A stretch of DNA of 64,000 nucleotides, from the NCBI RefSeq assembly GCF_001042485.2, contig NZ_LBMN02000009.1, forward strand, positions 62,001 to 126,000. Direction: 5' to 3'. This DNA is from Bacillus paralicheniformis (GTDB lineage Bacteria > Bacillota > Bacilli > Bacillales > Bacillaceae). Both the position numbers and the translations under genes were made by a program. Under the pieces are notes generated by a model. It made no database searches. It worked only from the letters and a program-made list of their open reading frames with translations, and was not told the origin of the DNA. Positions 47,259 through 58,019 of the stretch are shown piece after piece. Every line of letters begins with the position of its first letter. Position 1 is the first letter of the stretch.

Positions 47259-48197
47259 TTATGATAATACTTTCATGACGTTTTTGACTGATTCAACGGA
47301 TCGATCAAGCTGACTTCTTTCTGTTTCAGTCAGTTCAAGTTCAATGATCTGTTCAAGACCGTTTCCGCCGATAATCGTCGGAACGCCGAGGTAAATGCCT
47401 TCATAGCCGTATTCGCCTTCAAGGTAGGCAATAGTCGGCAGCACGCGGCGCTGGTCTTTTAAGATTGCTTCAACCATTTCTGTCAGGGAAGCGGCTGGCG
47501 CATAATACGCACTTCCGTTTCCTAACAGGTTGACAATTTCTCCCCCGCCTTTTCTCGTTCTTTCAACAATCGCATCGATCCGGTCTTTCGGAAGAAGCGT
47601 TTCAAGCGGAATGCCGCCTGCATAAGAGTAGCGAACGAGCGGAACCATATCGTCCCCGTGTCCGCCCAGTACAAAACCTGTAATGTCTTTGACGGAAAGG
47701 TTGAGCTCCTGAGCGACAAACGTTCTGAATCTTGCCGTATCCAAAACTCCCGACTGGCCGATGACCCGCTCTTTCGGGAAGCCCGATTCTTTATAGACGG
47801 CGTATGTCATCGCATCCACAGGGTTTGTCAGAACGACGATGATACAATCAGGTGAGTATTTAACAACTTCCTTCGTTACGCTCCTCATGATCTTTTCATT
47901 TGTAGCCACGAGGTCGTCCCGGCTCATTCCCGGCTTTCTTGCGATTCCCGCCGTGATGACGACGATATCTGAGCCGGCCGTATCTTCGTAGTTTGCCGTT
48001 CCTGTAATATTCGCGTCAAATCCTTGGACAGGGCTCGCTTCCAGCATATCGAGCGCTTTCCCTTTTGTAGGGTTTTCAAGCTGCGGAATGTCGACTAGCA
48101 CGACGTCAGCCAATTCTTTTTGAGCCGTTAAAAACGCAGTTGTTGCACCTGTAAAGCCCGCTCCGATGACAGATACTTTATTTCGCTTCTTTCCCAT
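47259..48197 (-). CDS. mdh: Malate dehydrogenase
   Basis: A 312-residue NAD-dependent LDH-type malate dehydrogenase of the TCA cycle. NAD motif [15 protein letters not shown], the substrate-specificity region [32 protein letters not shown], and catalytic histidine in [15 protein letters not shown]. Last gene of citZ-icd-mdh, 47 bp after icd. Confidence 0.97.
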   Translation of the reverse strand: MGKKRNKVSVIGAGFTGATTAFLTAQKELADVVLVDIPQLENPTKGKALDMLEASPVQGFDANITGTANYEDTAGSDIVVITAGIARKPGMSRDDLVATNEKIMRSVTKEVVKYSPDCIIVVLTNPVDAMTYAVYKESGFPKERVIGQSGVLDTARFRTFVAQELNLSVKDITGFVLGGHGDDMVPLVRYSYAGGIPLETLLPKDRIDAIVERTRKGGGEIVNLLGNGSAYYAPAASLTEMVEAILKDQRRVLPTIAYLEGEYGYEGIYLGVPTIIGGNGLEQIIELELTETERSQLDRSVESVKNVMKVLS

Positions 48198-48244
48198 GTT
48201 TTCTACCCCTTTTAATTGTTGTTGTTTTACCCCAAAACAGCCGT

Positions 48245-49516
48245 TTAAGACATATTTTTGATAAGCTCATCACCGAATTCAGAGCATTTAACTTCAGTCG
48301 CGCCGTCCATCAAACGAGCGAAATCGTATGTGACGACTTTGGATGCGATTGTTTTCTCCATAGATTTAATCACAAGGTCGGCAGCTTCATTCCAGCCCAA
48401 ATGCTCAAGAAGCAGCACGCCGGATAGGATGACTGAAGACGGGTTTACTTTGTCTAGGCCAGCATATTTTGGAGCTGTACCATGTGTCGCTTCAAAGATG
48501 GCGTGTCCTGTCTCATAGTTGATGTTTGCTCCAGGAGCGATGCCGATTCCGCCGACTTGGGCAGCAAGCGCATCTGAAATGTAGTCCCCGTTCAGGTTCA
48601 TTGTCGCCACAACATCAAACTCGGCAGGGCGGGTCAGGATCTGCTGAAGGAAGATGTCAGCGATGCTGTCTTTGATGATGATTTTGCCGGCCGCTTCAGC
48701 TTCGCTTTGCGCTTTGTTTGCAGCGTCTTTGCCGTCTTTTTCAGCGATGCGGTCGTATTCGGCCCATGTGAATACTTTATCGCCGAATTCTTTTTCAGCC
48801 ACTTCATAGCCCCAGTTTTTAAAGGCGCCTTCCGTGAATTTCATGATGTTTCCTTTATGGACGAGCGTTACAGATTTGCGGCCGTGCTCGATTGCATACT
48901 CGATCGCAGCTCTGACAAGCCTTGACGTTCCTTCTTCAGAAACCGGCTTGATACCGATGCCTGATGTTTCAGGGAAACGGATTTTGTTAACGCCAAGCTC
49001 GTTTTTCAGGAATGAAATCAGCTTTTGAACTTCTTCAGAGCCTTTCGCGTATTCGATGCCGGCATAGATATCTTCAGTATTTTCGCGGAAGATGACCATA
49101 TCCGTATCTTCAGGGCGCTTAACCGGTGAAGGAACGCCTGTGAAATAGCGGACAGGACGCAGGCATGTAAACAGGTCAAGCTCTTGTCTTAGCGCTACGT
49201 TTAATGAGCGGATTCCGCCGCCTACAGGAGTTGTTAAAGGACCTTTAATCGCGATCAGGTATTCGCGGATCGTATCAAGCGTTTCTTCAGGAAGCCATTC
49301 GCCTGTTTTGTTGTACGCTTTTTCCCCGGCGTAGACTTCTTTCCAAGTGATTTCCTTTTCGCCGTTATACGCTTTCTCCACAGCCGCTTCAAGAACCCTT
49401 GAAGCCGCTCTCCAAATATCAGGACCTGTTCCGTCCCCTTCAATAAACGGGATAACCGGGTTGTTTGGAACGTTTAATACTCCGCCGGAGACTGTAATTT
49501 TTTCGCCTTGTGCCAC
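48245..49516 (-). CDS. icd: Isocitrate dehydrogenase (NADP)
   Basis: A 423-residue TCA cycle enzyme. [17 protein letters not shown] at the start, the substrate loop [15 protein letters not shown], and the NADP-binding [16 protein letters not shown]. The start is GTG at 49516 after GGGAGG, giving the B. subtilis length. Separated from citZ by a strong hairpin, so expression likely depends on read-through or its own promoter. Confidence 0.97.
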   Translation of the reverse strand: MAQGEKITVSGGVLNVPNNPVIPFIEGDGTGPDIWRAASRVLEAAVEKAYNGEKEITWKEVYAGEKAYNKTGEWLPEETLDTIREYLIAIKGPLTTPVGGGIRSLNVALRQELDLFTCLRPVRYFTGVPSPVKRPEDTDMVIFRENTEDIYAGIEYAKGSEEVQKLISFLKNELGVNKIRFPETSGIGIKPVSEEGTSRLVRAAIEYAIEHGRKSVTLVHKGNIMKFTEGAFKNWGYEVAEKEFGDKVFTWAEYDRIAEKDGKDAANKAQSEAEAAGKIIIKDSIADIFLQQILTRPAEFDVVATMNLNGDYISDALAAQVGGIGIAPGANINYETGHAIFEATHGTAPKYAGLDKVNPSSVILSGVLLLEHLGWNEAADLVIKSMEKTIASKVVTYDFARLMDGATEVKCSEFGDELIKNMS

Positions 49517-49553
49517 AATAAAACCTCCCATAATATGTAATTCTTCAATATAG

Positions 49554-49600
49554 AAAAACATTTGTTTCCCCCGTTTGGCGGGGGACAAACATGTTTTTTC
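49554..49600 (-). terminator. Hairpin between citZ and icd
   Basis: A stem of about 17 bp with CCCCCG/CGGGGG core (49571-49577 region) and T-runs at both ends. It is a terminator or processing signal that would lower icd-mdh relative to citZ. Confidence 0.75.
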
Positions 49601-49682
49601 ATAGATTCATGAAATCGTTGTTTCCTAAGAAAGCCGTTAAGAGGCCGGCCGAACAAAGCTCGAACAGCCTCCTTTCAAACGG

Positions 49683-50801
49683 TCAGCTTCTGTCTTCAAT
49701 CGGAATGAACGTCTGCATGTCAGGGCCGGTGTAATCAGCCCGCGGACGAATCAGTCGGTTATTTTCATACTGTTCGAGAATGTGAGCGAGCCAGCCTGAT
49801 ACCCTGCTGATCGCAAAAATCGGCGTGAACAGATCATGGTCGATTCCTAAGCTATGATAAACCGACGCAGAATAAAAGTCTACGTTTGGCGGCAGCTTTT
49901 TCTGAGACGTGACGATTTCCTCAGTCCGCTCTGAAATCTCATACCATTTGCTTTCACCCGTTAAATTCGTCAAACGTCTGCTCATTTCCTTCAAATGTTT
50001 TGCGCGGGGATCGCCCTGGCGGTATACGCGGTGGCCGAACCCCATGATCTTTTCTTTCTTTTCAAGCTTGGCGTGAATATATGAATCTACGTTTTCAACC
50101 TCGCCAATCTCAGAAAGCATTTTCATAACTGCTTCGTTTGCTCCGCCGTGAAGCGGACCTTTCAAGGCCCCGATTGCGGCCGTGATCCCTGAGTAGACGT
50201 CTGAAAGCGTCGCGACGCATACTCTGGCTGTGAACGTAGATGCGTTCAGCTCATGATCCGCATGCAGAATCAAGGCTTTGTCAAACGCTTCCACTTCAAC
50301 AGGTGAAGGTTCTTTTCCATTCAGCATATAGAGAAAGTTGGCGGCAAAACCGAGTTCCGGATTCGGCTCAATCGGCTCGAGCCCTTTGCGGATTCTTGAA
50401 AAAGCAGCGACAAGCGCAGGCATCTTCGCTTGGAGACGCACCGCTTTTCTGTAGTTTGCTTCCGCATCCATTTGATCTGCTTCTTCGTCAAACAGTCCGA
50501 GTAAAGAAACGGCTGTCCGAAGAGCTGCCATCGGGTGGACTTTTCCATTCGAGTAGGATTTGAAATGGTCAATCACTTCTTTGGGGATACCGGCATTTTC
50601 AGAAAGCTGTTTTTTAAGCTCTGCGAGCTCCTCTTTGTTCGGCAGCTTTAAATGCCAAAGCAGATAAACAACTTCTTCAAAGCTAGCTTTTTCTGTCAAA
50701 TCATCGATGTTATACCCTACATATGTAAGAGTATCATCAATAATTGAACTTACTGATGATGTAGTGGCGACTACCCCTTCAAGGCCGCGTGTTGCTGTCA
50801 T
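49683..50801 (-). CDS. citZ: Citrate synthase CitZ
   Basis: A 372-residue citrate synthase that condenses oxaloacetate and acetyl-CoA. Active-site regions ILHADHELNASTFTARV, GPLHGGANEAVMKML and IMGFGHRVYRQGDPRAKHLK. ATG at 50801 has GGGAG 8 bp before it; the ATG two codons earlier is too close to the ribosome site. First gene of citZ-icd-mdh; a cre-like site lies about 100 bp upstream. Confidence 0.97.
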   Translation of the reverse strand: MTATRGLEGVVATTSSVSSIIDDTLTYVGYNIDDLTEKASFEEVVYLLWHLKLPNKEELAELKKQLSENAGIPKEVIDHFKSYSNGKVHPMAALRTAVSLLGLFDEEADQMDAEANYRKAVRLQAKMPALVAAFSRIRKGLEPIEPNPELGFAANFLYMLNGKEPSPVEVEAFDKALILHADHELNASTFTARVCVATLSDVYSGITAAIGALKGPLHGGANEAVMKMLSEIGEVENVDSYIHAKLEKKEKIMGFGHRVYRQGDPRAKHLKEMSRRLTNLTGESKWYEISERTEEIVTSQKKLPPNVDFYSASVYHSLGIDHDLFTPIFAISRVSGWLAHILEQYENNRLIRPRADYTGPDMQTFIPIEDRS

Positions 50802-50901
50802 ACTCATCTCTCCCTTTTTTTAAAAATTTCCCCTTTTAAAATTAAACCAAAACCTAGGAGCAAAAACAACGCATGTTGTATACATCTTCTTCAACCCAAA
50901 A

Positions 50902-50915
50902 AGAAAATGCTTACA
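50902..50915 (-). promoter_or_regulatory. Predicted cre site upstream of citZ
   Basis: Minus strand TGTAAGCATTTTCT, near-consensus (central CA instead of CG, last base T). CcpA repression of citZ is established in B. subtilis. CcpC sites could not be assigned by eye. The rest of the gap up to 51225 is AT-rich with no supported gene. Confidence 0.45.
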
Positions 50916-51224
50916 TTAAATCGTTTTTCAAATAAAACAATCGTGCGTTTCTATATACCGTTCGATACTCCGATATGCTTAATAAAGATTAAGCATATTT
51001 ATATTATAAACAATAATCTGATAAATTTGTAGGTTTTTGATCAAAAATGCTTTCAAAGCCTTATAAATCAAGGGTTCGTAGTTATTTATTATCAATCGAC
51101 AGCTTTGTAGAATCATGTATTCTTCTGTATCTATTTGAGGGAGGTTTTGGGAAGGGATTTTTATTAAAAGTGGACAGACGTATTCCTCCAGTTCTTTCAT
51201 ACTAATCGGTTTATGATTTTCACC

Positions 51225-51326
51225 TATAATAAATTTATAAACAAAAGAAAAAGAGATAAAATCTTTTACTTGTTACTTTACAGCAAGTCCCCTTCATCCG
51301 TTTTAAAACAAACGGGGGGAGTTTTT
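51225..51326 (+). promoter_or_regulatory. bglS leader: -10 box, antiterminator-like hairpin and terminator
   Basis: A -10 TATAAT (51225-51230) is followed by a hairpin ACTTGTT (51268-51274) / AGCAAGT (51282-51288). Its 3' end meets a terminator: TCCCC plus CCGTTT (51288-51303) pairs with AAACGG plus GGGGA (51310-51320), then GTTTTT. The segment TTGTTACT...AGCAAGTCC resembles a shortened RAT sequence bound by LicT/SacT-type antiterminators, and B. subtilis bglS is LicT-controlled. Confidence 0.55.
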
Positions 51327-51395
51327 ATGAATGAAAAGTTATTATCATTATTTTGACTGATGTTCCCTTTTAAAAGAATCAGGTATGATCGATAA

Positions 51396-51409
51396 AGAAA
51401 ACGTTTTCA
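51396..51409 (+). promoter_or_regulatory. Predicted cre site just before bglS
   Basis: AGAAAACGTTTTCA, with the perfect core palindrome GAAAACGTTTTC, matches cre except for the first base. It lies 19 bp before the bglS ATG and would block transcription. Confidence 0.5.
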
Positions 51410-51427
51410 AAGAAAGGGGAATGCCAC

Positions 51428-52159
51428 ATGCCTTATCGTATGAAACGAGTGTTGCTGCTTCTTGTCACCGGATTGTTTTTGAGTTTGTCTGCAGTCACTT
51501 CTACTGCCTCGGCTCAAGCAGGCGGATCGTTTTTTGACCCTTTTAACAGCTATAACTCCGGTGTATGGCAGAAAGCAAATGGTTATTCGAATGGAGGTGT
51601 GTTCAACTGCACTTGGCGTGCAAATAACGTATCAATGACATCATTAGGTGAAATGCGTTTGGGGCTAACAAGTCCATCTTATAACAAGTTTGACTGCGGG
51701 GAAAATCGCTCTGTTCAAACATATGGATATGGACTTTATGAAGTCAGAATGAAACCAGCTAAAAACGTAGGGATCGTTTCATCGTTCTTCACTTACACAG
51801 GTCCAACGGATGGAACTCCTTGGGATGAGATTGATATCGAATTTTTAGGAAAAGACACAACAAAGGTTCAGTTTAACTACTATACGAATGGTGTAGGAAA
51901 CCATGAGAAGCTTGTGAATCTCGGATTTGATGCATCCAATTCCTATCATACGTATGCGTTCGATTGGCAGCCAAACTCGATTAAATGGTATGTCGATGGG
52001 CAATTAAAACATACCGCGACGAGCCAAATTCCGACTACGCCAGGAAAGATCATGATGAACTTGTGGAATGGTATTGGTGTCGATGACTGGCTCGGTTCCT
52101 ACAACGGTGTAACACCTCTATACGCTCATTACGACTGGGTGCGTTATACAAAAAAATAA
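51428..52159 (+). CDS. bglS: Secreted lichenase (endo-beta-1,3-1,4-glucanase), GH16
   Basis: A 243-residue extracellular enzyme that cuts mixed-linkage beta-glucan. Signal peptide residues 1-30 (RVLLLLVTGLFLSLSAVTST, cleavage near ASAQA). The GH16 jelly-roll has catalytic motif DEIDIEFLG with nucleophile E134 and acid/base E138; WRANNVSMTS and GLYEVRMKPAKN are typical of Bacillus lichenases. ATG after AAAGGGG. Isolated between citZ and ytwI; in B. subtilis bglS is elsewhere with licT. No antiterminator gene is present here. Confidence 0.96.
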   Translation: MPYRMKRVLLLLVTGLFLSLSAVTSTASAQAGGSFFDPFNSYNSGVWQKANGYSNGGVFNCTWRANNVSMTSLGEMRLGLTSPSYNKFDCGENRSVQTYGYGLYEVRMKPAKNVGIVSSFFTYTGPTDGTPWDEIDIEFLGKDTTKVQFNYYTNGVGNHEKLVNLGFDASNSYHTYAFDWQPNSIKWYVDGQLKHTATSQIPTTPGKIMMNLWNGIGVDDWLGSYNGVTPLYAHYDWVRYTKK

Positions 52160-52167
52160 TCTCAAAA

Positions 52168-52214
52168 ATGATAAGAGCCTGCTGCCTCAACCTAAGCAGG
52201 CTCTTATCATTGTA
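52168..52214 (+). terminator. Terminator of bglS
   Basis: ATGATAAGAGCCTGCT (from 52168) / AGCAGGCTCTTATCAT (52195-52210): a long perfect hairpin shortly after the stop codon. The T-run is short. Confidence 0.75.
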
Positions 52215-52301
52215 ATGAGAAGTTGTTGGCATGATTAGTCTTTTATACAATCTTATCGAGATGATGACAGCCCTCTTTCTGGGTTTGCTTTTTTTGCTTC
52301 T

Positions 52302-52569
52302 TTAGTTCTCTTTCTTTTGTGAAAATGACATCTTCATATCCTTCAATTTTTTGATGGTTTCTTCAATTTCTTTCTGTTTTCTAGCAATTTTTCTCTTTCG
52401 TTCACTAAAATCACTTGCTGCCGTCCGCGCCGCAATCATATCCGACGTCTCAGTTAGCAGAAAAAATAAACTCTCCGGCACTGAACAGAACTCCCAATTC
52501 GACAGCCATCATAATAAAGGATGCGATAACTGATGCAAGCGTTTCAGCCCGAAAGAGACGATAGATCAT
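52302..52569 (-). pseudogene. Frameshifted small gene of unknown function
   Basis: Two overlapping frames on the minus strand look like one broken protein of about 88 residues. The first runs from ATG 52569 to TGA 52450 (MIYRLFRAETLASVIASF, then MAVELGVLFSAGEFIF), hydrophobic. The second, shifted by one base, ends at TAA 52304 with TSDMIAARTAASDFSERKRK and QKEIEETIKKLKDMKMSFSQ, a charged helical tail. The switch falls at a run of six T (52466-52461); one T fewer would join them. No family recognised. A sequencing slip is possible. Confidence 0.5.
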
Positions 52570-52671
52570 TTTTTCTTTTTATCCAAGCTTACCTGCTGAA
52601 GACTCCACAAATAAAAACCCACAAATTCGAAATAAACGGTCATATTTCCCCACACAGGTTTTTGACAAACT

Positions 52672-52702
52672 GAGCCCTCTTTTATAGAGGGCCTTATTTT
52701 TT
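52672..52702 (+). terminator. Orphan terminator
   Basis: GCCCTCT (52674-52680) / AGAGGGC (52686-52692) followed by CTTATTTTTTT on the plus strand. No intact plus-strand gene precedes it, so it may be a remnant of a lost gene. Confidence 0.6.
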
Positions 52703-52789
52703 TGCACCAGCTGACTTCTATTTACAGATTTTTAGGAGTTTTAACTGCGTTATGTATGTTTATTTTTAGTTGCGAACGTTTTTTCAAAC

Positions 52790-52816
52790 TAAAAAACCCC
52801 CTGAAACAGGGGGAGC
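52790..52816 (-). terminator. Terminator of ytwI
   Basis: CCCCCTG / CAGGGGG (52797-52814 region) with AAAAAA before it on the plus strand, that is, a T-run after it on the minus strand. Confidence 0.85.
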
Positions 52817-52828
52817 TGGCCCGCATTT

Positions 52829-53293
52829 CTAAGATGTAAAATGCTGGACAGCCTGCATGACAAGATAGGCGATCCCGGCACCGATGAGCGGGCCGACGGC
52901 AACACCTTTGAATAAAGCGACCGCTAAAATCGTTCCAAATACAAGAGCGGTGGTGATATGCGGGTCTTCCGCGAGCAATGTGATCCCGTTTTTGGCGATC
53001 AATGCTACGAGAATGCCCGCCCCGAGTGCGATCCATGCGTAATATGATTTCATCGCTTCGCCAAGCTGTTTAAAGCCGATCTCTCCAGTGGCAATCGGCA
53101 CAAGGACCGCTATTGTAATAACGGTAACTCCCCAGTTAATCCCTTTGGATTGGATGGCCGGAAACAGCTTTTGATCGAGGCCGGTCAGCTTGATCAAAAG
53201 CAGGACGGATACCGCGATGATCAACGACTGATTTTTCGCGATTAATGCGATGGCCAAAAGCAGGATCAAAAATAAATTAGCTTGAGTAAACAT
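52829..53293 (-). CDS. ytwI: DUF441 membrane protein YtwI
   Basis: A 154-residue membrane protein of the DUF441 family with four segments (NLFLILLLAIALIAKNQSLI, GVTVITIAVLVPIATGEIG, YAWIALGAGILVALIAKNG and a last glycine-rich segment). Function unknown. Divergent from ytvI. Length equals the B. subtilis protein as I remember it. Confidence 0.88.
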   Translation of the reverse strand: MFTQANLFLILLLAIALIAKNQSLIIAVSVLLLIKLTGLDQKLFPAIQSKGINWGVTVITIAVLVPIATGEIGFKQLGEAMKSYYAWIALGAGILVALIAKNGITLLAEDPHITTALVFGTILAVALFKGVAVGPLIGAGIAYLVMQAVQHFTS

Positions 53294-53394
53294 GCTGTAT
53301 TCAACTCCATTTTTTTATGACCTTTCTCATAATAACAGGACTCAAGAATAAAATGAAATAAGGACATGCTTTCTAATATCAGGAGGATGCAGAA

Positions 53395-54510
53395 TTGAAT
53401 CAATCCTATCTCACAGCTGCGCTTCGGGCAGTGTATGTGCTGTTTTTGACCGCTGCTTGCGGAGCGGTCGGCTACTACTCTTTTCCGTTAACCTATCCTT
53501 TTGTGATTGCGCTTATTCTCGCCATCATGATCAACCCTTTTGTGGAATGGCTCGATAAGCGGACCGGGCTCCCGAGAGGCGTTAATGTCGGCATCGTGCT
53601 ATGCGGCTTTTTGATCGCCGGAGCCGGCTTTTTGACACTGGTCGTTGCCGAGATTGTCTCTGAAACGGCTCATTTGGCTAAAATACTCCCCGTCCAGTTT
53701 AATAAAGCCGCTCTTTATATCGAATCGTTTTTTACGAATCAAATCATGCCGCTGTATAATCAGCTTGCCGCTTTTTTTGACGGGCTCGAAGCCGCCCAGC
53801 AGGAATCGATCATTACACAGGTCCAAAATTTGGGCAGTGAACTCGCATCAGGCACCGCTTTGTTTCTTTCAAAAATTCTTGAGATGGTGCCCCTCTTTTT
53901 CGCCTTTCTGCCGAATATGGCGGCCGTGCTGATCTTTTCGCTCCTGGCCACTTTTTTTATCAGCAAAGATTTGCATAAAATACAAAACAAGGCGCGGTCT
54001 GTTCTTCCTGATCGGCTGATCTCGGGTGCAGCGGCTGTCTATGCGGAATTGAAAAGAGCGCTGGCAGGCTTTGTCAAGGCCCAGCTTACCCTTGTGGCGA
54101 TGACGATGGTGCTGGTGTTGATCGGGCTTTCTGTGTTGAAGGTTAATCATGCTGTCGCCATCGCTTTTCTCATCGGGCTGGTCGACCTGCTGCCGTATTT
54201 GGGAGCGGGGTCTGTATTTGTGCCGTGGATCGTCTATTTAGCAGCATCCAAGCAGCTGCCGCTTGCGATCGGCCTCGGAGTCCTGTACATCGTCGTGCTC
54301 GTCTTCAGGCAGCTGGCCGAACCGAAGATTTTGAGCCGGTCAATCGGACTTCACCCTTTGGGAACATTGATCGCGCTGTTTGCCGGTTTCAAATTGTTTG
54401 GCTTTCTCGGATTGATCATGGGCCCCGCCCTTCTCGTTCTCATTCAGGCTCTCTTTACAACAGGTATTTTTAAAGACGTATGGCAGTTTATTAAAGGAAA
54501 TGAAAAATAA
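53395..54510 (+). CDS. ytvI: AI-2E-family membrane transporter YtvI
   Basis: A 371-residue membrane protein of the AI-2 exporter/PerM family with about eight segments, e.g. YPFVIALILAIMINPFVEWL at residues 31-50 and the conserved C-terminal LVDLLPYLGAGSVFVPWI and PALLVLIQALFTTGIF. Substrate unknown. The start is TTG at 53395 after AGGAGG with 8-bp spacing. Monocistronic, convergent with fxsA. Confidence 0.88.
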   Translation: MNQSYLTAALRAVYVLFLTAACGAVGYYSFPLTYPFVIALILAIMINPFVEWLDKRTGLPRGVNVGIVLCGFLIAGAGFLTLVVAEIVSETAHLAKILPVQFNKAALYIESFFTNQIMPLYNQLAAFFDGLEAAQQESIITQVQNLGSELASGTALFLSKILEMVPLFFAFLPNMAAVLIFSLLATFFISKDLHKIQNKARSVLPDRLISGAAAVYAELKRALAGFVKAQLTLVAMTMVLVLIGLSVLKVNHAVAIAFLIGLVDLLPYLGAGSVFVPWIVYLAASKQLPLAIGLGVLYIVVLVFRQLAEPKILSRSIGLHPLGTLIALFAGFKLFGFLGLIMGPALLVLIQALFTTGIFKDVWQFIKGNEK

Positions 54511-54548
54511 GCGGCAGCCTGCTTTTTCCAATGCGGGCCGCCGCTTAT
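54507..54548. terminator. Hairpin between ytvI and fxsA
   Basis: ATAAGCGGCAGCCTGC / GCGGGCCGCCGCTTAT is a long imperfect inverted repeat between convergent genes; T-runs are weak. Confidence 0.45.
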
Positions 54549-54552
54549 CGGG

Positions 54553-54948
54553 TTATTTGATGATGTTGATCCGCCTGCCTTCAGACATCCTCTTCAGCTT
54601 GCGGGATATAAACGGTTTGAAACGGCTGCGCGTTGCCGGCAGCAGCAGCAGTAAACCGATGATATCCGATAAAAAGCCGGGCAGCAAAAGCAGCATGCCG
54701 CCTATGAAAATACAAAGCCCGTCCAAAATCGCATCCCCAGGCATTTTTCCATACTGAAGATCGCGCTGAACTTTGTAGTAAACTTCGATTCCTTGTTTTT
54801 TGGCGAGAGCGGCCCCGAGAAATCCCGTCAAGATGATCAGCAAAACGGTCGGCAAGACACCGATCCAATTAGCGGACAAGAGGAACAGACCGATTTCACT
54901 CGCTGGAAAAATGACGAGAAATAATAAGAAAAACTTCATTGTCTTCAC
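54553..54948 (-). CDS. fxsA: FxsA-family membrane protein
   Basis: A 131-residue membrane protein of the FxsA family. In E. coli, FxsA overproduction blocks exclusion of phage T7 by F. Two or three segments (FFLLFLVIFPASEIGLFLLS, LPTVLLIILTGFLGAALAKK) and the glycine/leucine stretch GGMLLLLPGFLSDIIGLLLL are typical. It lies downstream of pyk on the same strand, as in B. subtilis (ytzA). Confidence 0.88.
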   Translation of the reverse strand: MKTMKFFLLFLVIFPASEIGLFLLSANWIGVLPTVLLIILTGFLGAALAKKQGIEVYYKVQRDLQYGKMPGDAILDGLCIFIGGMLLLLPGFLSDIIGLLLLLPATRSRFKPFISRKLKRMSEGRRINIIK

Positions 54949-55033
54949 CTCATAATTCTAATATGGAAGCGAACGGCCGCCCTGTCGCCTGCAAAAAAAG
55001 AAGGGAAAGCTTCCCTTCTTCTTCAATAAGCGA

Positions 55034-56791
55034 TTAAAGTACGCTTGCACGTCCTTTGTAAACAGCTCCGCGGGCGGAGTCGACCGTAATGTCTTCTCCC
55101 TCTTTGAGAATGGAAGTCGCATTTTCCATTCCGACGATGACAGGGATGCCGAGGCTCAAGCCTACGACTGCCGCGTGGCTGGTTAAACCGCCTTCTTCAG
55201 TAATCAGCGCAGCCGCTTTTTCAAGGGACGCCATCATGTCACGATCCGTGCTTTTTGTAACCAAAACGGCGCCATCTTTCATTTTTTTATCCGCTTCTTG
55301 TGCATTTTGAGCGATGACCACTTCACCAAACGCGGATTTGCGTCCGATTCCCTGGCCTTTTGCGACCACGTCTCCGACAACATACACTTTCATCAAGTTT
55401 GTTGTGCCGGCTTCACCGACAGCTCCGGCCGTGATAACGATCAAGTCGCCGTGGCGTACGATGCCTGTGTCGAGAGATTTTTGCACTGCTTTTTCAAGCA
55501 TTTCGTCAGTCGAGCTGTGGTTTTGTCCGCTTGTTGCGAAAACACCGAAGACAAGAGACAGCTTTCTTGAAACCGCATCATTTACCGTAACTGCGACAAT
55601 CGGCGCCTGCGGGCGATATTTGGAAATCATTCTCGCCGTATGACCGCTTTCTGTCGGTGTGACGATGGCATTCACGTCAAGGTTGATTGCCGTATGCGCC
55701 ACAGACTGGCCGATGGCATCTGTAATTGACATGCTGACTTGCTTGCTTCGTGCAGAAAGGATCTTTTTATGGTTGAGCGCTTCTTCTGAACGGGAAGCGA
55801 TATTGTGCATCGTCTGAACGGCTTCAACAGGGTAATTTCCCGCAGCAGTTTCACCTGAAAGCATAATCGCGTCAGTTCCGTCAAAGATCGCATTGGCAAC
55901 GTCGCTCGCTTCCGCGCGTGTCGGACGCGGATTGCGCTGCATGCTGTCGAGCATTTGGGTAGCCGTGATAACAGGCTTGCCAAGCGCATTGCATTTTTTG
56001 ATCAGTTCTTTTTGAACGAGCGGCACTTCTTCAGCAGGGATTTCAACACCAAGGTCTCCACGTGCGACCATCAGACCGTCTGATACTTCAAGAATGGCAT
56101 CGATGTTGTCAACGCCTTCCTGGTTTTCGATTTTTGGAATGATTTGAATATCTGCCGCATTGTGCTCTTCAAGAAGTTCGCGGATTTCAAGAACATCCGA
56201 CGGACGGCGCACAAAAGATGCCGCGATAAAATCAACACCCTGCTCGATACCGAACACAATGTCGTTAGCGTCTTTTTCCGTAATTCCCGGAAGATTGACG
56301 CTGACGCCCGGCACATTCACGCCTTTTTTGTTTTTCAGCGTTCCGCTGTTCATTACTTTCGTGACGATTTCACGCTTGTCCTTGTTGACATCAGTGACTT
56401 CAAGTCCGATCAGTCCATCGTCAAGCAAAATCGTTGAACCAATTGATACATCGTGAATCAACCCATCATATGTAACTGAGATTTTTTCAGGCGTACCGAT
56501 GACTTCTTCCATTGACACGATCAGCTGAGAACCCGCTTCCAGTTCGATTGAACCGCCTTCCATTGTGTGCGTGCGGATTTCCGGACCTTTCGTATCAAGA
56601 AGGATACCGATATCTTTTCCCAGCTTGCCGGCTGCTTCGCGAATGTTTTTAATTCTTGCGCCGTGCTCTTCGAAATCTCCATGGGAAAAGTTCAAGCGCG
56701 CCACGTTCATTCCGGCTTCCATCAGCTGGGTGAGCTTTTCAACAGTTTCGCTGGCCGGCCCAATTGTACAAACTATTTTAGTCTTTCTCAT
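55034..56791 (-). CDS. pyk: Pyruvate kinase
   Basis: A 585-residue glycolytic enzyme making pyruvate and [22 protein letters not shown], active-site [18 protein letters not shown] and [20 protein letters not shown]. Beyond the usual length it carries the extra C-terminal domain of Bacillus pyruvate kinases (about residues 485-585), related to the PEP-utilising mobile domain ([20 protein letters not shown]). It follows pfkA by 24 bp in one operon. Confidence 0.97.
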   Translation of the reverse strand: MRKTKIVCTIGPASETVEKLTQLMEAGMNVARLNFSHGDFEEHGARIKNIREAAGKLGKDIGILLDTKGPEIRTHTMEGGSIELEAGSQLIVSMEEVIGTPEKISVTYDGLIHDVSIGSTILLDDGLIGLEVTDVNKDKREIVTKVMNSGTLKNKKGVNVPGVSVNLPGITEKDANDIVFGIEQGVDFIAASFVRRPSDVLEIRELLEEHNAADIQIIPKIENQEGVDNIDAILEVSDGLMVARGDLGVEIPAEEVPLVQKELIKKCNALGKPVITATQMLDSMQRNPRPTRAEASDVANAIFDGTDAIMLSGETAAGNYPVEAVQTMHNIASRSEEALNHKKILSARSKQVSMSITDAIGQSVAHTAINLDVNAIVTPTESGHTARMISKYRPQAPIVAVTVNDAVSRKLSLVFGVFATSGQNHSSTDEMLEKAVQKSLDTGIVRHGDLIVITAGAVGEAGTTNLMKVYVVGDVVAKGQGIGRKSAFGEVVIAQNAQEADKKMKDGAVLVTKSTDRDMMASLEKAAALITEEGGLTSHAAVVGLSLGIPVIVGMENATSILKEGEDITVDSARGAVYKGRASVL

Positions 56792-56815
56792 ATTGCTTCC
56801 TCCTCGGGTTTTACA

Positions 56816-57802
<987 letters not shown>

Positions 57803-57881
57803 TTACCTTAACACGTTCATTGCCGCTAAAACAATGAAAAAGGGATGAAAATTTTCCGAAAATCCCTATAAAACCTTACTC

Positions 57882-57910
57882 ATTATACAATTAAACAAAA
57901 AGTTTTTAAA
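57882..57910 (-). promoter_or_regulatory. Probable promoter of pfkA-pyk
   Basis: Minus strand TTTAAA (57910-57905), 17 bp, TATAAT (57887-57882), about 105 bp before the ATG. The -35 box is weak. Confidence 0.5.
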
Positions 57911-57985
57911 TAAATTTTAAGCAAACTCTTTGAAAAATCGCGGGTGAAAGACACAATCCTTTCACTTTTCACCTTTATCCATAAA

Positions 57986-58019
57986 AAATAAACGTGAGCC
58001 AAAGGCCTCACGTTTATTT
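57986..58019 (-). terminator. Terminator of accDA
   Basis: AATAAACGTGAGGCC / GGCTCACGTTTATT reads as a hairpin around 57988-58018, overlapping the accA stop codon, with a T-run after it on the minus strand. Confidence 0.85.

Noticed and set aside
50979..51200. 73-codon minus-strand open frame between citZ and bglS
   Set aside because: AT-rich sequence with low-complexity end, no ribosome binding site before the ATG, no promoter and no recognisable family. It looks like chance.
51330..51356. Nine-codon leader peptide frame before bglS
   Set aside because: It has a good ribosome-like site, but that G-run is the 3' arm of the terminator hairpin. No codon pattern suggests attenuation by translation.
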